Shown: in pieces, positions 46,361 through 54,682 of the stretch
Layout of the letters: each line of letters opens with the position of its first letter
Position numbering within the stretch: position 1 is the first letter of the stretch
NCBI RefSeq assembly: GCF_000219535.2
Contig: NZ_CP007806.1
Coordinates: forward strand, 3,010,501-3,074,500
DNA: 64,000 bases
Source of the DNA: Brevibacillus laterosporus LMG 15441
GTDB taxonomy: Bacteria > Bacillota > Bacilli > Brevibacillales > Brevibacillaceae
Direction: 5' to 3'
The notes under the pieces: model-generated
What the model was told of the DNA's origin: nothing
Database searches by the model: none
What the model saw: only the letters and a program-made list of their open reading frames with translations
Translations under genes and position numbers: made by a program

Positions 46361-46458
46361 AAAAAAGAAAAGAGGCTTAAAGTTACATACATCCCCATCT
46401 ACCAGGAATATATAACCTTAAGCCTCTTTGCTTATTTCATACTACGTCTTTGTAGTAT
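46361..46458 (-). promoter_or_regulatory. EutV (ANTAR) antitermination leader before eutA
   Basis: On the minus strand the first hairpin is ATACTAC-AAAGAC-GTAGTAT (46458-46439). The second is TAAGC-AAAGAG-GCTTA (46434-46419). Both have six-base loops with A at position 1 and G at position 4, the ANTAR signature. The second hairpin shares AAAGAGGCTTAA with the 5' arm of a strong terminator whose 3' arm is TTAAGCCTCTTT and ends in a C-TTTTTT tail near 46361. EutV binding would favour the hairpins and prevent termination. There is no clear promoter here, so it acts within the operon. Confidence 0.88.
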
Positions 46459-46463
46459 CATTA

Positions 46464-47888
46464 TTAAATTTTGAAAGAAAAAGTAACAGATGTTCCATTT
46501 TCGCTAGAAGCAATTTTCATGCTCCCTTTTAGTTTATCCTTAACATAGCTTGTTACAATAGATAAACCTAGGCTTTCTTGTGAACATTTATCAACCCTGA
46601 AACCTTTTCCATTATCAACCACTTCAAGAGTAGCATACTTCCCTTCGACACAAAGGGAAACCCTTACAATTCCCTCCTCACAATCGGAGAAAGCATGCTC
46701 GTAGCAATTCTGTAGCAACTCATTGATTATAAGAGCTATAGCAACTGTACGATTACTATCTATACAAATTTTTTGATTGGCTTCAATGCGTATATCAATC
46801 TTCTTACAATTAACAAAGCAACGTTGAATATTAGCTGCGATTAGCTCAATAACCTCAAGCAAATCTACGTTAGCTTCTATTTGTGTAGAGAGCAGTTCAT
46901 GCGTGGCAGCGATAGCTAATACTCTGCTAACGCTCTCATTCAGACATTTCTTTGCTTCTTCACTCTCACATTGTCTAGATTGAATACGCAGTAAGGAAGC
47001 TACGGTTTGCAAATTATTTTTAACACGATGGTGAATCTCACGAATAGCCACGGATTTTGAGATAATTTCAGCTTCCTTATCTTTAATTTCCGTTACGTCA
47101 TGCAAAATAACGACTAAACGTAAATCACGCTCATCAATCAACAATCTTTTTACCTGAAAGAAATACTTAGCAACATGTACATCTTTCTGGAATTGAGTCA
47201 GTTGGGTTTCATCAAATTCTCTCATTACCTCGACAAACAAGGTTTGATCTAGCGAGAGATTATCGTAATGTAAACCCTGTATATCTTCTAAATACCCCAG
47301 ATTTTTATATTGTCTATCCGCTTTGCTATTCTTGAGTTTTAAAAAACCATCTTTATCAAAGATTAAAATAGCGTCATCTAGCTGATTGATAACGGATTCA
47401 TTAAACCGGATCATAGCTGTTACGGTAGATGCTATATCTTCGTACTGGGAATCATTTTTCGTTACTTTAAAGTTCGCATTGACGTCTTCGCTTACATCTT
47501 TTTCATAGATAAGCACAGCGATGACTTTTCCATCTAAATGAATGGGATATACCGTCTGTCGAACCAATTGATTCTCTTGGGTTTTTGCAACAAGACCCAC
47601 TGACATAACCCCGGTCTCTAGCGTCCGGAGTACACCAGGCTCGTTCTCTCTTAAAGCAACCTCGCCAACCACTGGACATTGATAGAGAGATTGTGCAATC
47701 CCATGAGTTTGGTGGTAGACAACAATCGCTTCGTTCGTCACTTTTGAAAGGACATCGATAAAAAGGTCCCTTCCCTCCTGCAAATCAAATAATTCGTTTG
47801 AATGAGCTACTTCAATGATTTTCTGAATTTCAGCATCAGATAAATGAGTATGTTTTTTACACAATTGTGTAATTGTCTCTTTAATCAT
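46464..47888 (-). CDS. eutW: Ethanolamine sensor histidine kinase EutW
   Basis: 474 residues, no transmembrane segment. The N-terminal sensor region (about 1-140) is followed by a PAS-like region (about 160-265). The HisKA_2/HWE-type phosphoacceptor helix has IREIHHRVKNNLQT (His286/287), and the ATPase domain has NELLQNCYEHAF and VVDNGKGFRVD. It autophosphorylates in response to ethanolamine and passes the phosphate to EutV. It overlaps the eutV stop by eight bases and lacks a strong ribosome binding site, suggesting coupled translation. Confidence 0.92.
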   Translation of the reverse strand: MIKETITQLCKKHTHLSDAEIQKIIEVAHSNELFDLQEGRDLFIDVLSKVTNEAIVVYHQTHGIAQSLYQCPVVGEVALRENEPGVLRTLETGVMSVGLVAKTQENQLVRQTVYPIHLDGKVIAVLIYEKDVSEDVNANFKVTKNDSQYEDIASTVTAMIRFNESVINQLDDAILIFDKDGFLKLKNSKADRQYKNLGYLEDIQGLHYDNLSLDQTLFVEVMREFDETQLTQFQKDVHVAKYFFQVKRLLIDERDLRLVVILHDVTEIKDKEAEIISKSVAIREIHHRVKNNLQTVASLLRIQSRQCESEEAKKCLNESVSRVLAIAATHELLSTQIEANVDLLEVIELIAANIQRCFVNCKKIDIRIEANQKICIDSNRTVAIALIINELLQNCYEHAFSDCEEGIVRVSLCVEGKYATLEVVDNGKGFRVDKCSQESLGLSIVTSYVKDKLKGSMKIASSENGTSVTFSFKI

Positions 47889-48453
47889 AGGAAATCACGA
47901 TTGTGGTAGCGATTTCAATCATAGGACATCGTTTATCCATACTCAATTTACGAATCGTCTGATATGCTTCTTCTTCAGAAAAACCATTTTCTTTCATCAA
48001 AATACCTTTTGCCTTCTCAATTGCAATTCGTTCTTCTAGCTTTTGAGAGACTTTTGTATAGTTTTTTTCTAGCTTGCGAAATTCTTTTCCCTTGGCGATG
48101 GTTACTTCCACCATCGGAATGAAAGACTTTTCATCAAGTGGTTTTACTAGATAACCCAAAGCACCAATACTGGAAGCCTTTTCGATACTTTCTTTATCAC
48201 TAAAGGCTGTCAGCAAAACGACGCCACCAGCTAATTGCTCTGAAAGGATTCTTTTTCCCGCTTTTAATCCATCTAGGATAGGCATCTGAATGTCCATAAT
48301 CACTAAATCAGGCAAATGCTTTTTACATAACTCAATGGCTTCAAAACCGTCTGAAGCTTCCCCTACCACATTGTAGTTCGCTTCTTTTAAAATCTCACGA
48401 ATATCCATTCTTGTAATAGGCTCATCATCGACTACTACAATTTTTCCATTCAT
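47881..48453 (-). CDS. eutV: Antiterminator response regulator EutV (REC-ANTAR)
   Basis: 190 residues from the ATG at 48453. The receiver domain has Asp54 (LVIMDIQMPI), the acidic pair VVDDEP at the N-terminus and the conserved LLTAFS threonine. A coiled-coil linker is followed by an ANTAR domain at about 130-185 (IAIEKAKGILMKENG, then SEEEAYQTIRKLSMDK). Phosphorylated dimers bind paired hexaloop RNA hairpins and prevent termination. Three matching leaders are found in this operon. Confidence 0.94.
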   Translation of the reverse strand: MNGKIVVVDDEPITRMDIREILKEANYNVVGEASDGFEAIELCKKHLPDLVIMDIQMPILDGLKAGKRILSEQLAGGVVLLTAFSDKESIEKASSIGALGYLVKPLDEKSFIPMVEVTIAKGKEFRKLEKNYTKVSQKLEERIAIEKAKGILMKENGFSEEEAYQTIRKLSMDKRCPMIEIATTIVISYD

Positions 48454-48499
48454 GGGTACCACACCTCATTGTCTAAGCAAAATAAATACTTCCCAAAAC

Positions 48500-48937
48500 T
48501 TATTCATCATCACTTAAATAGCTTTGCAGCTCTTCTAAACCAATGTTTTCAGTAGAAGAAATCTCAAAAATGGTCGAAGCTCCAGCCGCTAGCAAGTATT
48601 CTCGGGCTTTTTTCACATCCTCCGTATTTTTGGCAATGTCTACTTTTGTAATGATACCAATAACTGGCTTTGCAAATACAGAACCAAAAGAAGGTGGAAA
48701 ATAACAATCTTCATTTGTGCAATCTTGCACAAGGCCTATGACATCCGCATCGACACTTGTTACAAGCAACATTCTATATAAACCTCTATTTTCTATACAT
48801 TCCCCAGGTGTGTCAATGGCTTGATCGAAGGTTTCTATGGCTTGTGTTTTCTTATAGGCGATCACATGTCCGTGAAGTCGCTGGCATAAAGTGGTCTTCC
48901 CACATCCTGTATTACCGGTTAGAATAATTTTTTTCAT
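48500..48937 (-). CDS. eutP: P-loop protein EutP
   Basis: A 145-residue small GTPase-like protein. The Walker A motif is LTGNTGCGKTTLCQR at about 7-19, and IGIITKVDIAKNTEDV supplies the guanine-recognition (TKxD) motif near 95. EutP proteins are conserved in eut operons; an NTPase or kinase-like role has been proposed, but the function is not settled. It starts three bases after the eutS stop. Confidence 0.9.
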   Translation of the reverse strand: MKKIILTGNTGCGKTTLCQRLHGHVIAYKKTQAIETFDQAIDTPGECIENRGLYRMLLVTSVDADVIGLVQDCTNEDCYFPPSFGSVFAKPVIGIITKVDIAKNTEDVKKAREYLLAAGASTIFEISSTENIGLEELQSYLSDDE

Positions 48938-48939
48938 AA

Positions 48940-49293
48940 CTACGTTCTCGTTATCTTCGTAGCTGAAAATCCTAAAATATTCTGTAAGCCAAGCAACACT
49001 TCATTTAGCGCGGATTCCACAGAGGATACATCACCTGTAATCACCACTGATCCACTAAAACGATCCACAAAGCCGATTAGCACTCCAGCAGCTTTCGTTG
49101 CTATGTCAGCAGCGATAATCGAAGCTTCACTTGGGGTAATGGTCAAAATACCAATTGCATCCTTCGTATCACTACCTAATCCTAGCTTTTTATAAATATC
49201 TGCATTCGGATTAGCTATGATATGAGCTAGTGTGACTTGTTTACCTGGTACATACTCCTGAATGACACGTTGTTTCTCGTTGTTTTGGCTCAT
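48940..49293 (-). CDS. eutS: Shell protein EutS
   Basis: 117 residues from the ATG at 49293; the longer open frame runs through the terminator hairpin of the leader and is not used. It begins with [22 protein letters not shown], the EutS/PduU hallmark (a small beta-barrel N-terminus), and ends with the circularly permuted BMC fold ([18 protein letters not shown]). It forms bent hexamers at shell edges. Confidence 0.93.
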   Translation of the reverse strand: MSQNNEKQRVIQEYVPGKQVTLAHIIANPNADIYKKLGLGSDTKDAIGILTITPSEASIIAADIATKAAGVLIGFVDRFSGSVVITGDVSSVESALNEVLLGLQNILGFSATKITRT

Positions 49294-49334
49294 AAATCTC
49301 ATCCCATCTGCTTGAAAAAACATTAAAAACACAT

Positions 49335-49418
49335 AAAGGCCCCTTAAAAAATACACTCGGCAATTTTTAAGGAGCCTCTTCGCTCTCAACTGAAATTCTT
49401 AACACGTCATTGTGTTAA
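49335..49418 (-). promoter_or_regulatory. EutV (ANTAR) antitermination leader before eutS
   Basis: Minus-strand hairpin 1 is TTAACAC-AATGAC-GTGTTAA (49418-49399), with the A1/G4 loop. Hairpin 2 is GAGC-GAAGAG-GCTC (49385-49372), whose loop keeps G4 but has G at position 1. Hairpin 2 overlaps the 5' arm of a terminator (AGAGGCTCCTTAAAAA against TTTTTTAAGGGGCCTTT). The T-tail is interrupted (TTTATGTGTTTTT), so this terminator may be leakier than the other two. Confidence 0.82.
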
Positions 49419-49422
49419 TTTC

Positions 49423-49451
49423 ACTATATTTGAACTTGTAAACGATGTCAA
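49423..49451 (-). promoter_or_regulatory. Predicted sigma-A promoter for eutS-eutP-eutVW
   Basis: TTGACA (49451-49446), 17 bases, then TATAGT (49428-49423) on the minus strand; nearly consensus. The expected start falls at or just before the first ANTAR hairpin, so the leader begins almost directly with the EutV site. Confidence 0.75.
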
Positions 49452-49484
49452 TACTTCATTAGACTAATTTCGACAAAATATTCG

Positions 49485-50624
49485 CTACTGAAACATTTTG
49501 TTCAAAATTCCAATAACATCTTCTTCCGTTGGCACACGTGGATTTGTTTTTGTACATCCATCCTTAAGCGCGCCTTCTGCAATCGCATTTCTCATTTCTT
49601 CCAGTTGCTTATACTCTATGCCACAATCCCGCAAATTCGTTGGCATTTTCAATTGTTTTTGCAATTGCTTGATTGCATTAATTAAGCTGCGCACTCCACT
49701 TCTCGTATTGCTTGCTGGAAGACCTAAGGTTTTAGCAATAGCTACGTATCTCTTAGCGGTCGCCTGATTTTCACCCTGACCATATCCTGTTCCACAATTC
49801 GCATTGAATTCGATGACATGTGGAAGCAGTAAGGAATTCATGCGACCATGAGGAATGTGGAACTTAGCTCCAGCTACATGGGCAATTCCGTGATTGAGGC
49901 CTAGTGATGTAACATTAAAGGCCATTCCTGCAAGGCATGAAGCATTGTGCATTTTTTCACGTGCCTCTAAATCATTACCATCCTTGTATGCTCTTACTAA
50001 ATATTCAAAGACAAGCTTCATCGCCTTTTCCGCTAGAGCATCAGAAATATCATTTGCTTTTGTAGACACAAACGCCTCGATAGCATGCGTCAAAACATCC
50101 ATTCCCGTATCGGCTGTAATAAAATCAGGGACGCTTTTTACTAGCTCTGGGTCTAAAATAGCTTCTTCTGGCGTCATATCATTCGACACTAGAGGGTACT
50201 TAATATTTTTTTGCTGATCACTAATAACAGAAAATGCGGTTACCTCTGATCCTGTTCCACTTGTTGTCGGAATCGCAATGAAAGGAAGGTCTTTTTGATT
50301 CGACACTTGTTTCGCAAAATATTTCATTGCTTTCGCTGCATCGATAGCCGAGCCTCCTCCTAGTGCAACAATCGTATCCGTTTCAAACTCACTGAGGGCT
50401 TTCATTCCACTTACAACAACCTCGATTGGCGGGTCTGGAACGATATCACTAAAAACCAAGTGCTTATTACTCGCGTCAATCTGGTCAATGACATGCTGAA
50501 TCATTCCCGATTGAACCATAAAAGGGTCTGTGACAATAAAAATTCGTTTTTCTTTCAGATCCTGCAGGCGATGTAGTGCGCCTTGTCCCATGTAAATATC
50601 TGTTTTAAAACTAACCTTATCCAT
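49485..50624 (-). CDS. eutG: Iron-dependent alcohol dehydrogenase EutG
   Basis: A 379-residue group III alcohol dehydrogenase. The cofactor loop is ALGGGSAIDAAKAM, with iron ligands in the GMDVLTHAIEAFVS segment and in LNHGIAHVAGAKFHIPHGR. It reduces acetaldehyde to ethanol and regenerates NAD for EutE. It lacks an obvious N-terminal targeting helix, unlike many eut enzymes. It is the first eut gene of the locus and has its own ANTAR leader and promoter. Confidence 0.93.
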   Translation of the reverse strand: MDKVSFKTDIYMGQGALHRLQDLKEKRIFIVTDPFMVQSGMIQHVIDQIDASNKHLVFSDIVPDPPIEVVVSGMKALSEFETDTIVALGGGSAIDAAKAMKYFAKQVSNQKDLPFIAIPTTSGTGSEVTAFSVISDQQKNIKYPLVSNDMTPEEAILDPELVKSVPDFITADTGMDVLTHAIEAFVSTKANDISDALAEKAMKLVFEYLVRAYKDGNDLEAREKMHNASCLAGMAFNVTSLGLNHGIAHVAGAKFHIPHGRMNSLLLPHVIEFNANCGTGYGQGENQATAKRYVAIAKTLGLPASNTRSGVRSLINAIKQLQKQLKMPTNLRDCGIEYKQLEEMRNAIAEGALKDGCTKTNPRVPTEEDVIGILNKMFQ

Positions 50625-50643
50625 GCTGACACCTCCATTTGGA

Positions 50644-50727
50644 ATAAAAAAAGAGGCTTTTTAGAAGGGAGCATACCCTTTAAAAGCCTCTTTGCTATCT
50701 ACATAAGTAACACGTCTTTGTGTAACC
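50644..50727 (-). promoter_or_regulatory. EutV (ANTAR) antitermination leader before eutG
   Basis: Minus-strand hairpin 1 centres on ACAC-AAAGAC-GTGT (about 50727-50706) and hairpin 2 on AGC-AAAGAG-GCT (about 50698-50683). Both hexaloops have A1 and G4. Hairpin 2 shares AAAGAGGCTTTT with the 5' arm of a strong terminator whose 3' arm is AAAAAGCCTCTTT and ends in TTTTTTT near 50645. This is the best terminator of the three leaders. Confidence 0.88.
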
Positions 50728-50748
50728 TGTATTCTGTTTTCTACCAAT

Positions 50749-50778
50749 ACTGTACTACTATATTTACCATATAGTCAA
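50749..50778 (-). promoter_or_regulatory. Predicted promoter of eutG
   Basis: TTGACT (50778-50773), 18 bases, then TACAGT (50754-50749) on the minus strand. It would start transcription about 15 bases before the ANTAR leader. The -10 is weak. Confidence 0.5.
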
Positions 50779-50808
50779 CTATGTATTGATTGTTATTTTT
50801 AAAAACAC

Positions 50809-50882
50809 TATACACGTCTTTGTGTATAAAAACCTTTTGCATCAAAGGTTTGATATAATTCGGCAAGCACTGCATTGTGCCT
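50809..50882 (-). ncRNA. Cluster of three hexaloop hairpins in the 3' end of the B12-uptake mRNA (candidate EutV decoy)
   Basis: Between the ECF S-component stop and the eutG promoter, the minus strand holds three successive hairpins. They are AGGCAC-AATGCA-GTGCTT (50882-50865), AAACCTTT-GATGCA-AAAGGTTT (50851-50830) and TATACAC-AAAGAC-GTGTATA (50828-50809). All have six-base loops with G at position 4; two also have A at position 1. The last loop is identical to hairpin 1 of the eutG and eutA leaders. No terminator overlaps them, except that the middle one is followed by a short T-run. They lie on the transcript controlled by the cobalamin riboswitch. EutV binding is an inference. Confidence 0.5.
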
Positions 50883-50891
50883 GTTCAGTTG

Positions 50892-51443
50892 TCAAGACTT
50901 AGCAAAATGTTGATTTATCAATTTGTGCAACAAAGGAAGTAAAAGAGGTGTGAGTACGACATAAAAAACGAAATTCCCAATTGCATGCATCGTATCATAG
51001 GGGACTCCTGCTAGATAATAAACAAGAAAATAAGTTGAACCGTAAAGCGGTATCTGACAAAGAGAGTTAATAAACCCGTAAAGCATTCCTGTAAATCCGG
51101 CGTATATGGCCATCACGAACAAGGAAAACTTTGGAAACACAGGACGTATAAATATACCGGTTACTACGACAATTATACAGTACGCAATGATCTGCGGGAT
51201 AATCCAAATCCCGATTCCCAGGACCATATTTGACAAAATCATCACAATTATCGCAAGCAACAAACCATATTGAAGTCCCATCAGAATTGTCATAAGAATG
51301 ACAAATGTTGTCACGGGCTGTACGTTAGGTATGGACGACAGTGCAATCCGGCCAGCAACAGACAAGGCAGCTAAGATAGCTAGCAGCGTTATGCCTCTTA
51401 CACTGGATAGGGATGCTTTGTGTATTTGGTGGTTAGGAGGCAT
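50892..51443 (-). CDS. ECF transporter substrate-binding S component (probably cobalamin-related)
   Basis: 183 residues, about six hydrophobic segments, with the small-residue helices typical of ECF S components (AALSVAGRIALSSIPNVQPV and a C-terminal basic end). The start at 51443 has a modest GTGGG site; an upstream in-frame ATG overlaps the lipoprotein gene further. The ATPase and T subunits are not encoded here, as in group II ECF systems. Control by the cobalamin riboswitch and the transcobalamin-like partner indicate cobalamin or a precursor as ligand. Confidence 0.78.
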   Translation of the reverse strand: MPPNHQIHKASLSSVRGITLLAILAALSVAGRIALSSIPNVQPVTTFVILMTILMGLQYGLLLAIIVMILSNMVLGIGIWIIPQIIAYCIIVVVTGIFIRPVFPKFSLFVMAIYAGFTGMLYGFINSLCQIPLYGSTYFLVYYLAGVPYDTMHAIGNFVFYVVLTPLLLPLLHKLINQHFAKS

Positions 51444-51828
51444 GTAAATCCCACTTAATGACATCGCCATCTTTGACTTTAAGATCCTTGGCTCCTGTAA
51501 CCGCTGGGGCTCCGTTCACTTCGTATAACCAATACTTTTTCTCTGCTGGATTTTGCTTCACATCCTCAATTGACGTGATAAATCCATTATCGTCTTCCAC
51601 TTTAAAATTGGTTTTCATCAACTCATACAAGGTTTGATCCCCTTTGAATTGAATTGTTTTTTCGGCAATTTTGGTTTTGCCCTGATCGCTTGAAACTTCC
51701 ACAACGATCTTGTTTTCAACCTTTTCTTCTGCTAATGTGTTTTGCGCTACTTCATTATTTGAACAACCCACTACACTTACCAGCGCAAGTGCAATAAGTA
51801 AGGCGATTTGACAAACTCTTCTTACCAT
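51433..51828 (-). CDS. DUF4430 (transcobalamin-like) lipoprotein
   Basis: 131 residues from an ATG with AAAGGAGCGG upstream. The signal peptide ends in the lipobox LVSVVGCSN, so the mature protein is lipid-anchored at Cys22 or so. The rest is a DUF4430 domain, the fold shared with the C-terminal part of intrinsic factor and transcobalamin (DQTLYELMKTNFKVEDDNGF, YWLYEVNGAPAVTGAKDLKV, GDVIKWDL). It probably captures cobalamin or precursors for the S component encoded next, with which it overlaps by a few codons. Confidence 0.85.
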   Translation of the reverse strand: MVRRVCQIALLIALALVSVVGCSNNEVAQNTLAEEKVENKIVVEVSSDQGKTKIAEKTIQFKGDQTLYELMKTNFKVEDDNGFITSIEDVKQNPAEKKYWLYEVNGAPAVTGAKDLKVKDGDVIKWDLHAS

Positions 51829-51847
51829 TTCCGCTCCTTTCTCCATT

Positions 51848-52020
51848 AAAAAAGTCTAGTGAGGCGGGAACATCACTAGACATGGACTAACCACTTTCGC
51901 CTCGAAATGGTTAGCCTTTCAGTAGTTTTTAGGTAAAAGACCTGACTTAAGACCGGAAAACAGTCTATCACAGTGGCGGGACCGCGTTGGATTTGCACCA
52001 AACTTCCATTACCTAAAACT
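51848..52020 (-). promoter_or_regulatory. Cobalamin riboswitch with intrinsic terminator
   Basis: The minus strand carries the B12-element core: GGTGCAAATCC near 51992, then GCGGTCCCGCCACTGTGA containing the B12 box, an interior CCGGTC/GACTG region, and GGCTAACCATTTCG with its pairing partner. It ends in a perfect terminator, GTCTAGTGA paired with TCACTAGAC and followed by TTTTTT (51881-51848). The lipoprotein start lies about 20 bases on. Cobalamin binding should repress by termination. Confidence 0.9.
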
Positions 52021-52129
52021 ATTATTATTTACATGAATGAGATGTGACCCATTTGAAAATATTATAGCACAAGAAATGGACTTGACAATCATGCTGTTGT
52101 GACAAAATATAGTTGTATTCTTCCATATT

Positions 52130-53560
52130 TTAAGGCAGATGACGTAAAATTCCCCGAGCAATATGAACGCCGCATGCTCCTGCTTGCGCAAGCCCTCGCG
52201 TTAAACCTGCTCCATCGCCGCCTGCATATAAACCACTAATTTCTGTTTCAAAGTGCGGATTCAAATATGGACGTGCTGAATAGAATTTCGCTTCTACTCC
52301 ATAAAACAGCGTGTGTTCACTTGCAATACCCGGCGTAACATGATCGAGTGCCTCCACCATTTCAATTAAGCTTTTCATTGTATTATATGGTAATACTAGG
52401 CCGAGATCACCTGGTACGGCTTCTTTTAACGTTGGCTCAATAAATCCCTCTTTCAGTCGTTTTTCTGTCGAACGCCGCCCACGTTTTATATCGCCAAAGC
52501 GCTGTACAATCACGGAGCCGTTAGAAAGATCATTCGCTCGTCTTGATACCTCTTTCGCGTATTCGTTTGGCTTATCAAATGGTTCTGTAAAGACATGAGA
52601 CACAAGCAGAGCAAAGTTCGTGTTAGGGGACCCCAGCTTCTCATCCTTGTATGCATGCCCGTTAGCCGCCATTACACCGCTGTGATTTTCTACAACAACA
52701 TGACCGCTTGGATTGGAACAAAAGCTTCGCACAATTTGATCCGTAGAAGATTTGAACAAGAACTTCCCTTCATATAGATGCTTATTGATTTCTTCCATGA
52801 CTACATTGGTCGTTTCTACACGAACCCCCACATCTACTTGATTGTTACTCAATCGTAGGCCCTGTTTTTTCAAAATCTCACCGAACCATTGCGAGCCGTC
52901 TCGGCCAGGAGCAATAACGATTTTGTTCGCTCGGTACTCCTGACCCTTTTTACAGGTAATTCCGCGAATTTCTTTACCACTTTCCGTTTGCTCAACAATG
53001 ATATCTTCCACTTCCTGCTTAAAAAGCATTGTAATTTTTGATTCTAGCTCTTCGCAGATACTCTTCAAAATCTCCAAGTTTTGTTCCGTACCTAAATGAC
53101 GGACATTTGCACGCAGTAGTTTCAGTCCAACTGCTTGCCCCTTACGTTCTATATCACGGACAGCCTCCGTGGTTGGATCGGTTATATTGGGAGTAGCTCC
53201 GTGTTTTAAATTAATATCATCAACATATTTAATCAGCTCAAGCACTTCAGAAGGTGCTAAATAATCGGTCATCCAGCCACCGAATTCTGTCGTGATGTTA
53301 AATTTTCCATCTGAATAAGCTCCTGCTCCACCAAATCCGTTGGTAATTGAGCAGGCTGGCAAGCAACCACTAAAATCCTTTCGACCTGCTGGAGGCGGAC
53401 ATTTACTAATTTTTTTCTCAAGGATGGGACAGCGACGCGAGTAAATATTATGTCCTTTTTCAATCAACAGGATCTGTAAATCAGGTTTTTTATGGATCAA
53501 TTCATATGCCGTAAAAATGCCTGCTGGACCAGCTCCGACAATGATAACATCATAATTCAT
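52130..53560 (-). CDS. FAD-dependent oxidoreductase (COG2509-like)
   Basis: A 476-residue flavoprotein. The N-terminal dinucleotide motif is VIIVGAGPAGIFTAYEL, and the C-terminal FAD motif is GLYAGGDGAGLTRGLAQAG. A cysteine-bearing segment at about 45-70 (YSRRCPILEKKISKCPP, then GCLPACSITNG) could hold a redox or metal function. The family is widespread but the substrate is generally unassigned. It is monocistronic, with an AGGGGGC site. The 256-base gap upstream (53561-53816) holds nothing beyond the ABC gene's ribosome binding site that I can identify. Confidence 0.8.
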   Translation of the reverse strand: MNYDVIIVGAGPAGIFTAYELIHKKPDLQILLIEKGHNIYSRRCPILEKKISKCPPPAGRKDFSGCLPACSITNGFGGAGAYSDGKFNITTEFGGWMTDYLAPSEVLELIKYVDDINLKHGATPNITDPTTEAVRDIERKGQAVGLKLLRANVRHLGTEQNLEILKSICEELESKITMLFKQEVEDIIVEQTESGKEIRGITCKKGQEYRANKIVIAPGRDGSQWFGEILKKQGLRLSNNQVDVGVRVETTNVVMEEINKHLYEGKFLFKSSTDQIVRSFCSNPSGHVVVENHSGVMAANGHAYKDEKLGSPNTNFALLVSHVFTEPFDKPNEYAKEVSRRANDLSNGSVIVQRFGDIKRGRRSTEKRLKEGFIEPTLKEAVPGDLGLVLPYNTMKSLIEMVEALDHVTPGIASEHTLFYGVEAKFYSARPYLNPHFETEISGLYAGGDGAGLTRGLAQAGACGVHIARGILRHLP

Positions 53561-53816
53561 AGATGTTGCCCCCTTGAAAATGTTAGGAAATTACAAGCCT
53601 TATTGATTATAACATTGCTTTTTAAATAATCAAGAAAGAATCCGAACATTTTTATTGAATGTTTATTTTTTGTTCGTATTATTTATTTGTAATTGTTCTT
53701 GGAAAAAAGGTTTAATAAAACGATATTTCCTTCTTAATCCCTTCATTTCTAGATTGATATATAAGACAGAAAATTAGTACAATGATTAAAAAGACGAAAA
53801 AGGAGAGAACCTACTC

Positions 53817-54623
53817 GTGCATGCTGAACCAATTCTTACTTTAAACAAGGTAAGCTGGAAACGCGGTGATACACCTATTCTTAAAGAAATAAGCTGGAAC
53901 ATTCATTCTCAAGAGCATTGGTGTCTACTCGGTCTAAATGGATCAGGTAAATCAACCCTCCTTCAGCTTCTAAACGGCTATGTTTGGCCTACTTCTGGAG
54001 AAATTGAGGTTCTTGGAAAAAGGTTCGGTACCTATGACTTGCGACAGTTACGCAAAGAAATCGGCCTTGTCAGTAGTTCTCTGCAACAACAGCTTCGAGG
54101 CGGTGATACCGGGCTAGAGATTGTATTATCTGGTAAACACGCTTCTTTAAGCCTTTACGAGCCAAAGCTTCAAGAAGAGATAGAACAGGCAAAAGCTCTA
54201 TTAGAACAATTTGGTTGTACTCATTTAGAGCATCGTCCCTATCAGGTTTTGTCACAAGGCGAACGTCAGCGTATTTTATTAGCCCGTGCCCTAATGGCAT
54301 CCCCACGATTGTTGATTTTAGATGAGCCTACAACGGGTCTTGATTTTATAGCACGTGAACAATTATTACTGTACATTGAAACAATGGCGAAACAGCCTAA
54401 TTCTCCCACCATTATCTACGTCACCCATCATATAGAAGAAATTTTGCCTTGTTTTACTCATACGCTCTTACTCAAGAATGGGAGTATTTTTGATTCTGGT
54501 CAGACACAAGACATGCTTGGTCCAGAGCTTTTATCCCGTTTCTTTGAGATCGAGATTCAGCTTGAACACGTTATGGACCGACATTGGTTGTTTTGTAAAG
54601 AGCCTGTCGACAAGCGTCCCTGA
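53817..54623 (+). CDS. ABC transporter ATP-binding protein (orphan, YlmA-like)
   Basis: A 268-residue ABC ATPase starting at a GTG. Walker A is LGLNGSGKSTLLQLL, the signature LSQGERQRILLARAL, and Walker B LLILDEPTTGLDF; the H-loop is in YVTHHIEEILP. It resembles YlmA/ModF-type ATPases, which occur without a membrane partner in the same operon. No permease or binding protein is adjacent, so its substrate is unknown. Confidence 0.85.
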   Translation: MHAEPILTLNKVSWKRGDTPILKEISWNIHSQEHWCLLGLNGSGKSTLLQLLNGYVWPTSGEIEVLGKRFGTYDLRQLRKEIGLVSSSLQQQLRGGDTGLEIVLSGKHASLSLYEPKLQEEIEQAKALLEQFGCTHLEHRPYQVLSQGERQRILLARALMASPRLLILDEPTTGLDFIAREQLLLYIETMAKQPNSPTIIYVTHHIEEILPCFTHTLLLKNGSIFDSGQTQDMLGPELLSRFFEIEIQLEHVMDRHWLFCKEPVDKRP

Positions 54624-54682
54624 TGAGTTTTATCTATCAAAAAGAAAGTTTTATAGGTAAAAAGGAAAAGATATCCATATAA

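Noticed and set aside
49294-49389. Longer N-terminus for eutS
   Set aside because: It would be encoded by the terminator hairpin of the leader and is absent in the EutS family. The ATG at 49293 fits the family start.
50830-50851. Terminator of the ECF S-component gene
   Set aside because: AAACCTTT/AAAGGTTT with a following T-run is possible, but it has only two G-C pairs. Its six-base loop fits the hairpin cluster better. It could weakly terminate, which would limit the decoy idea.
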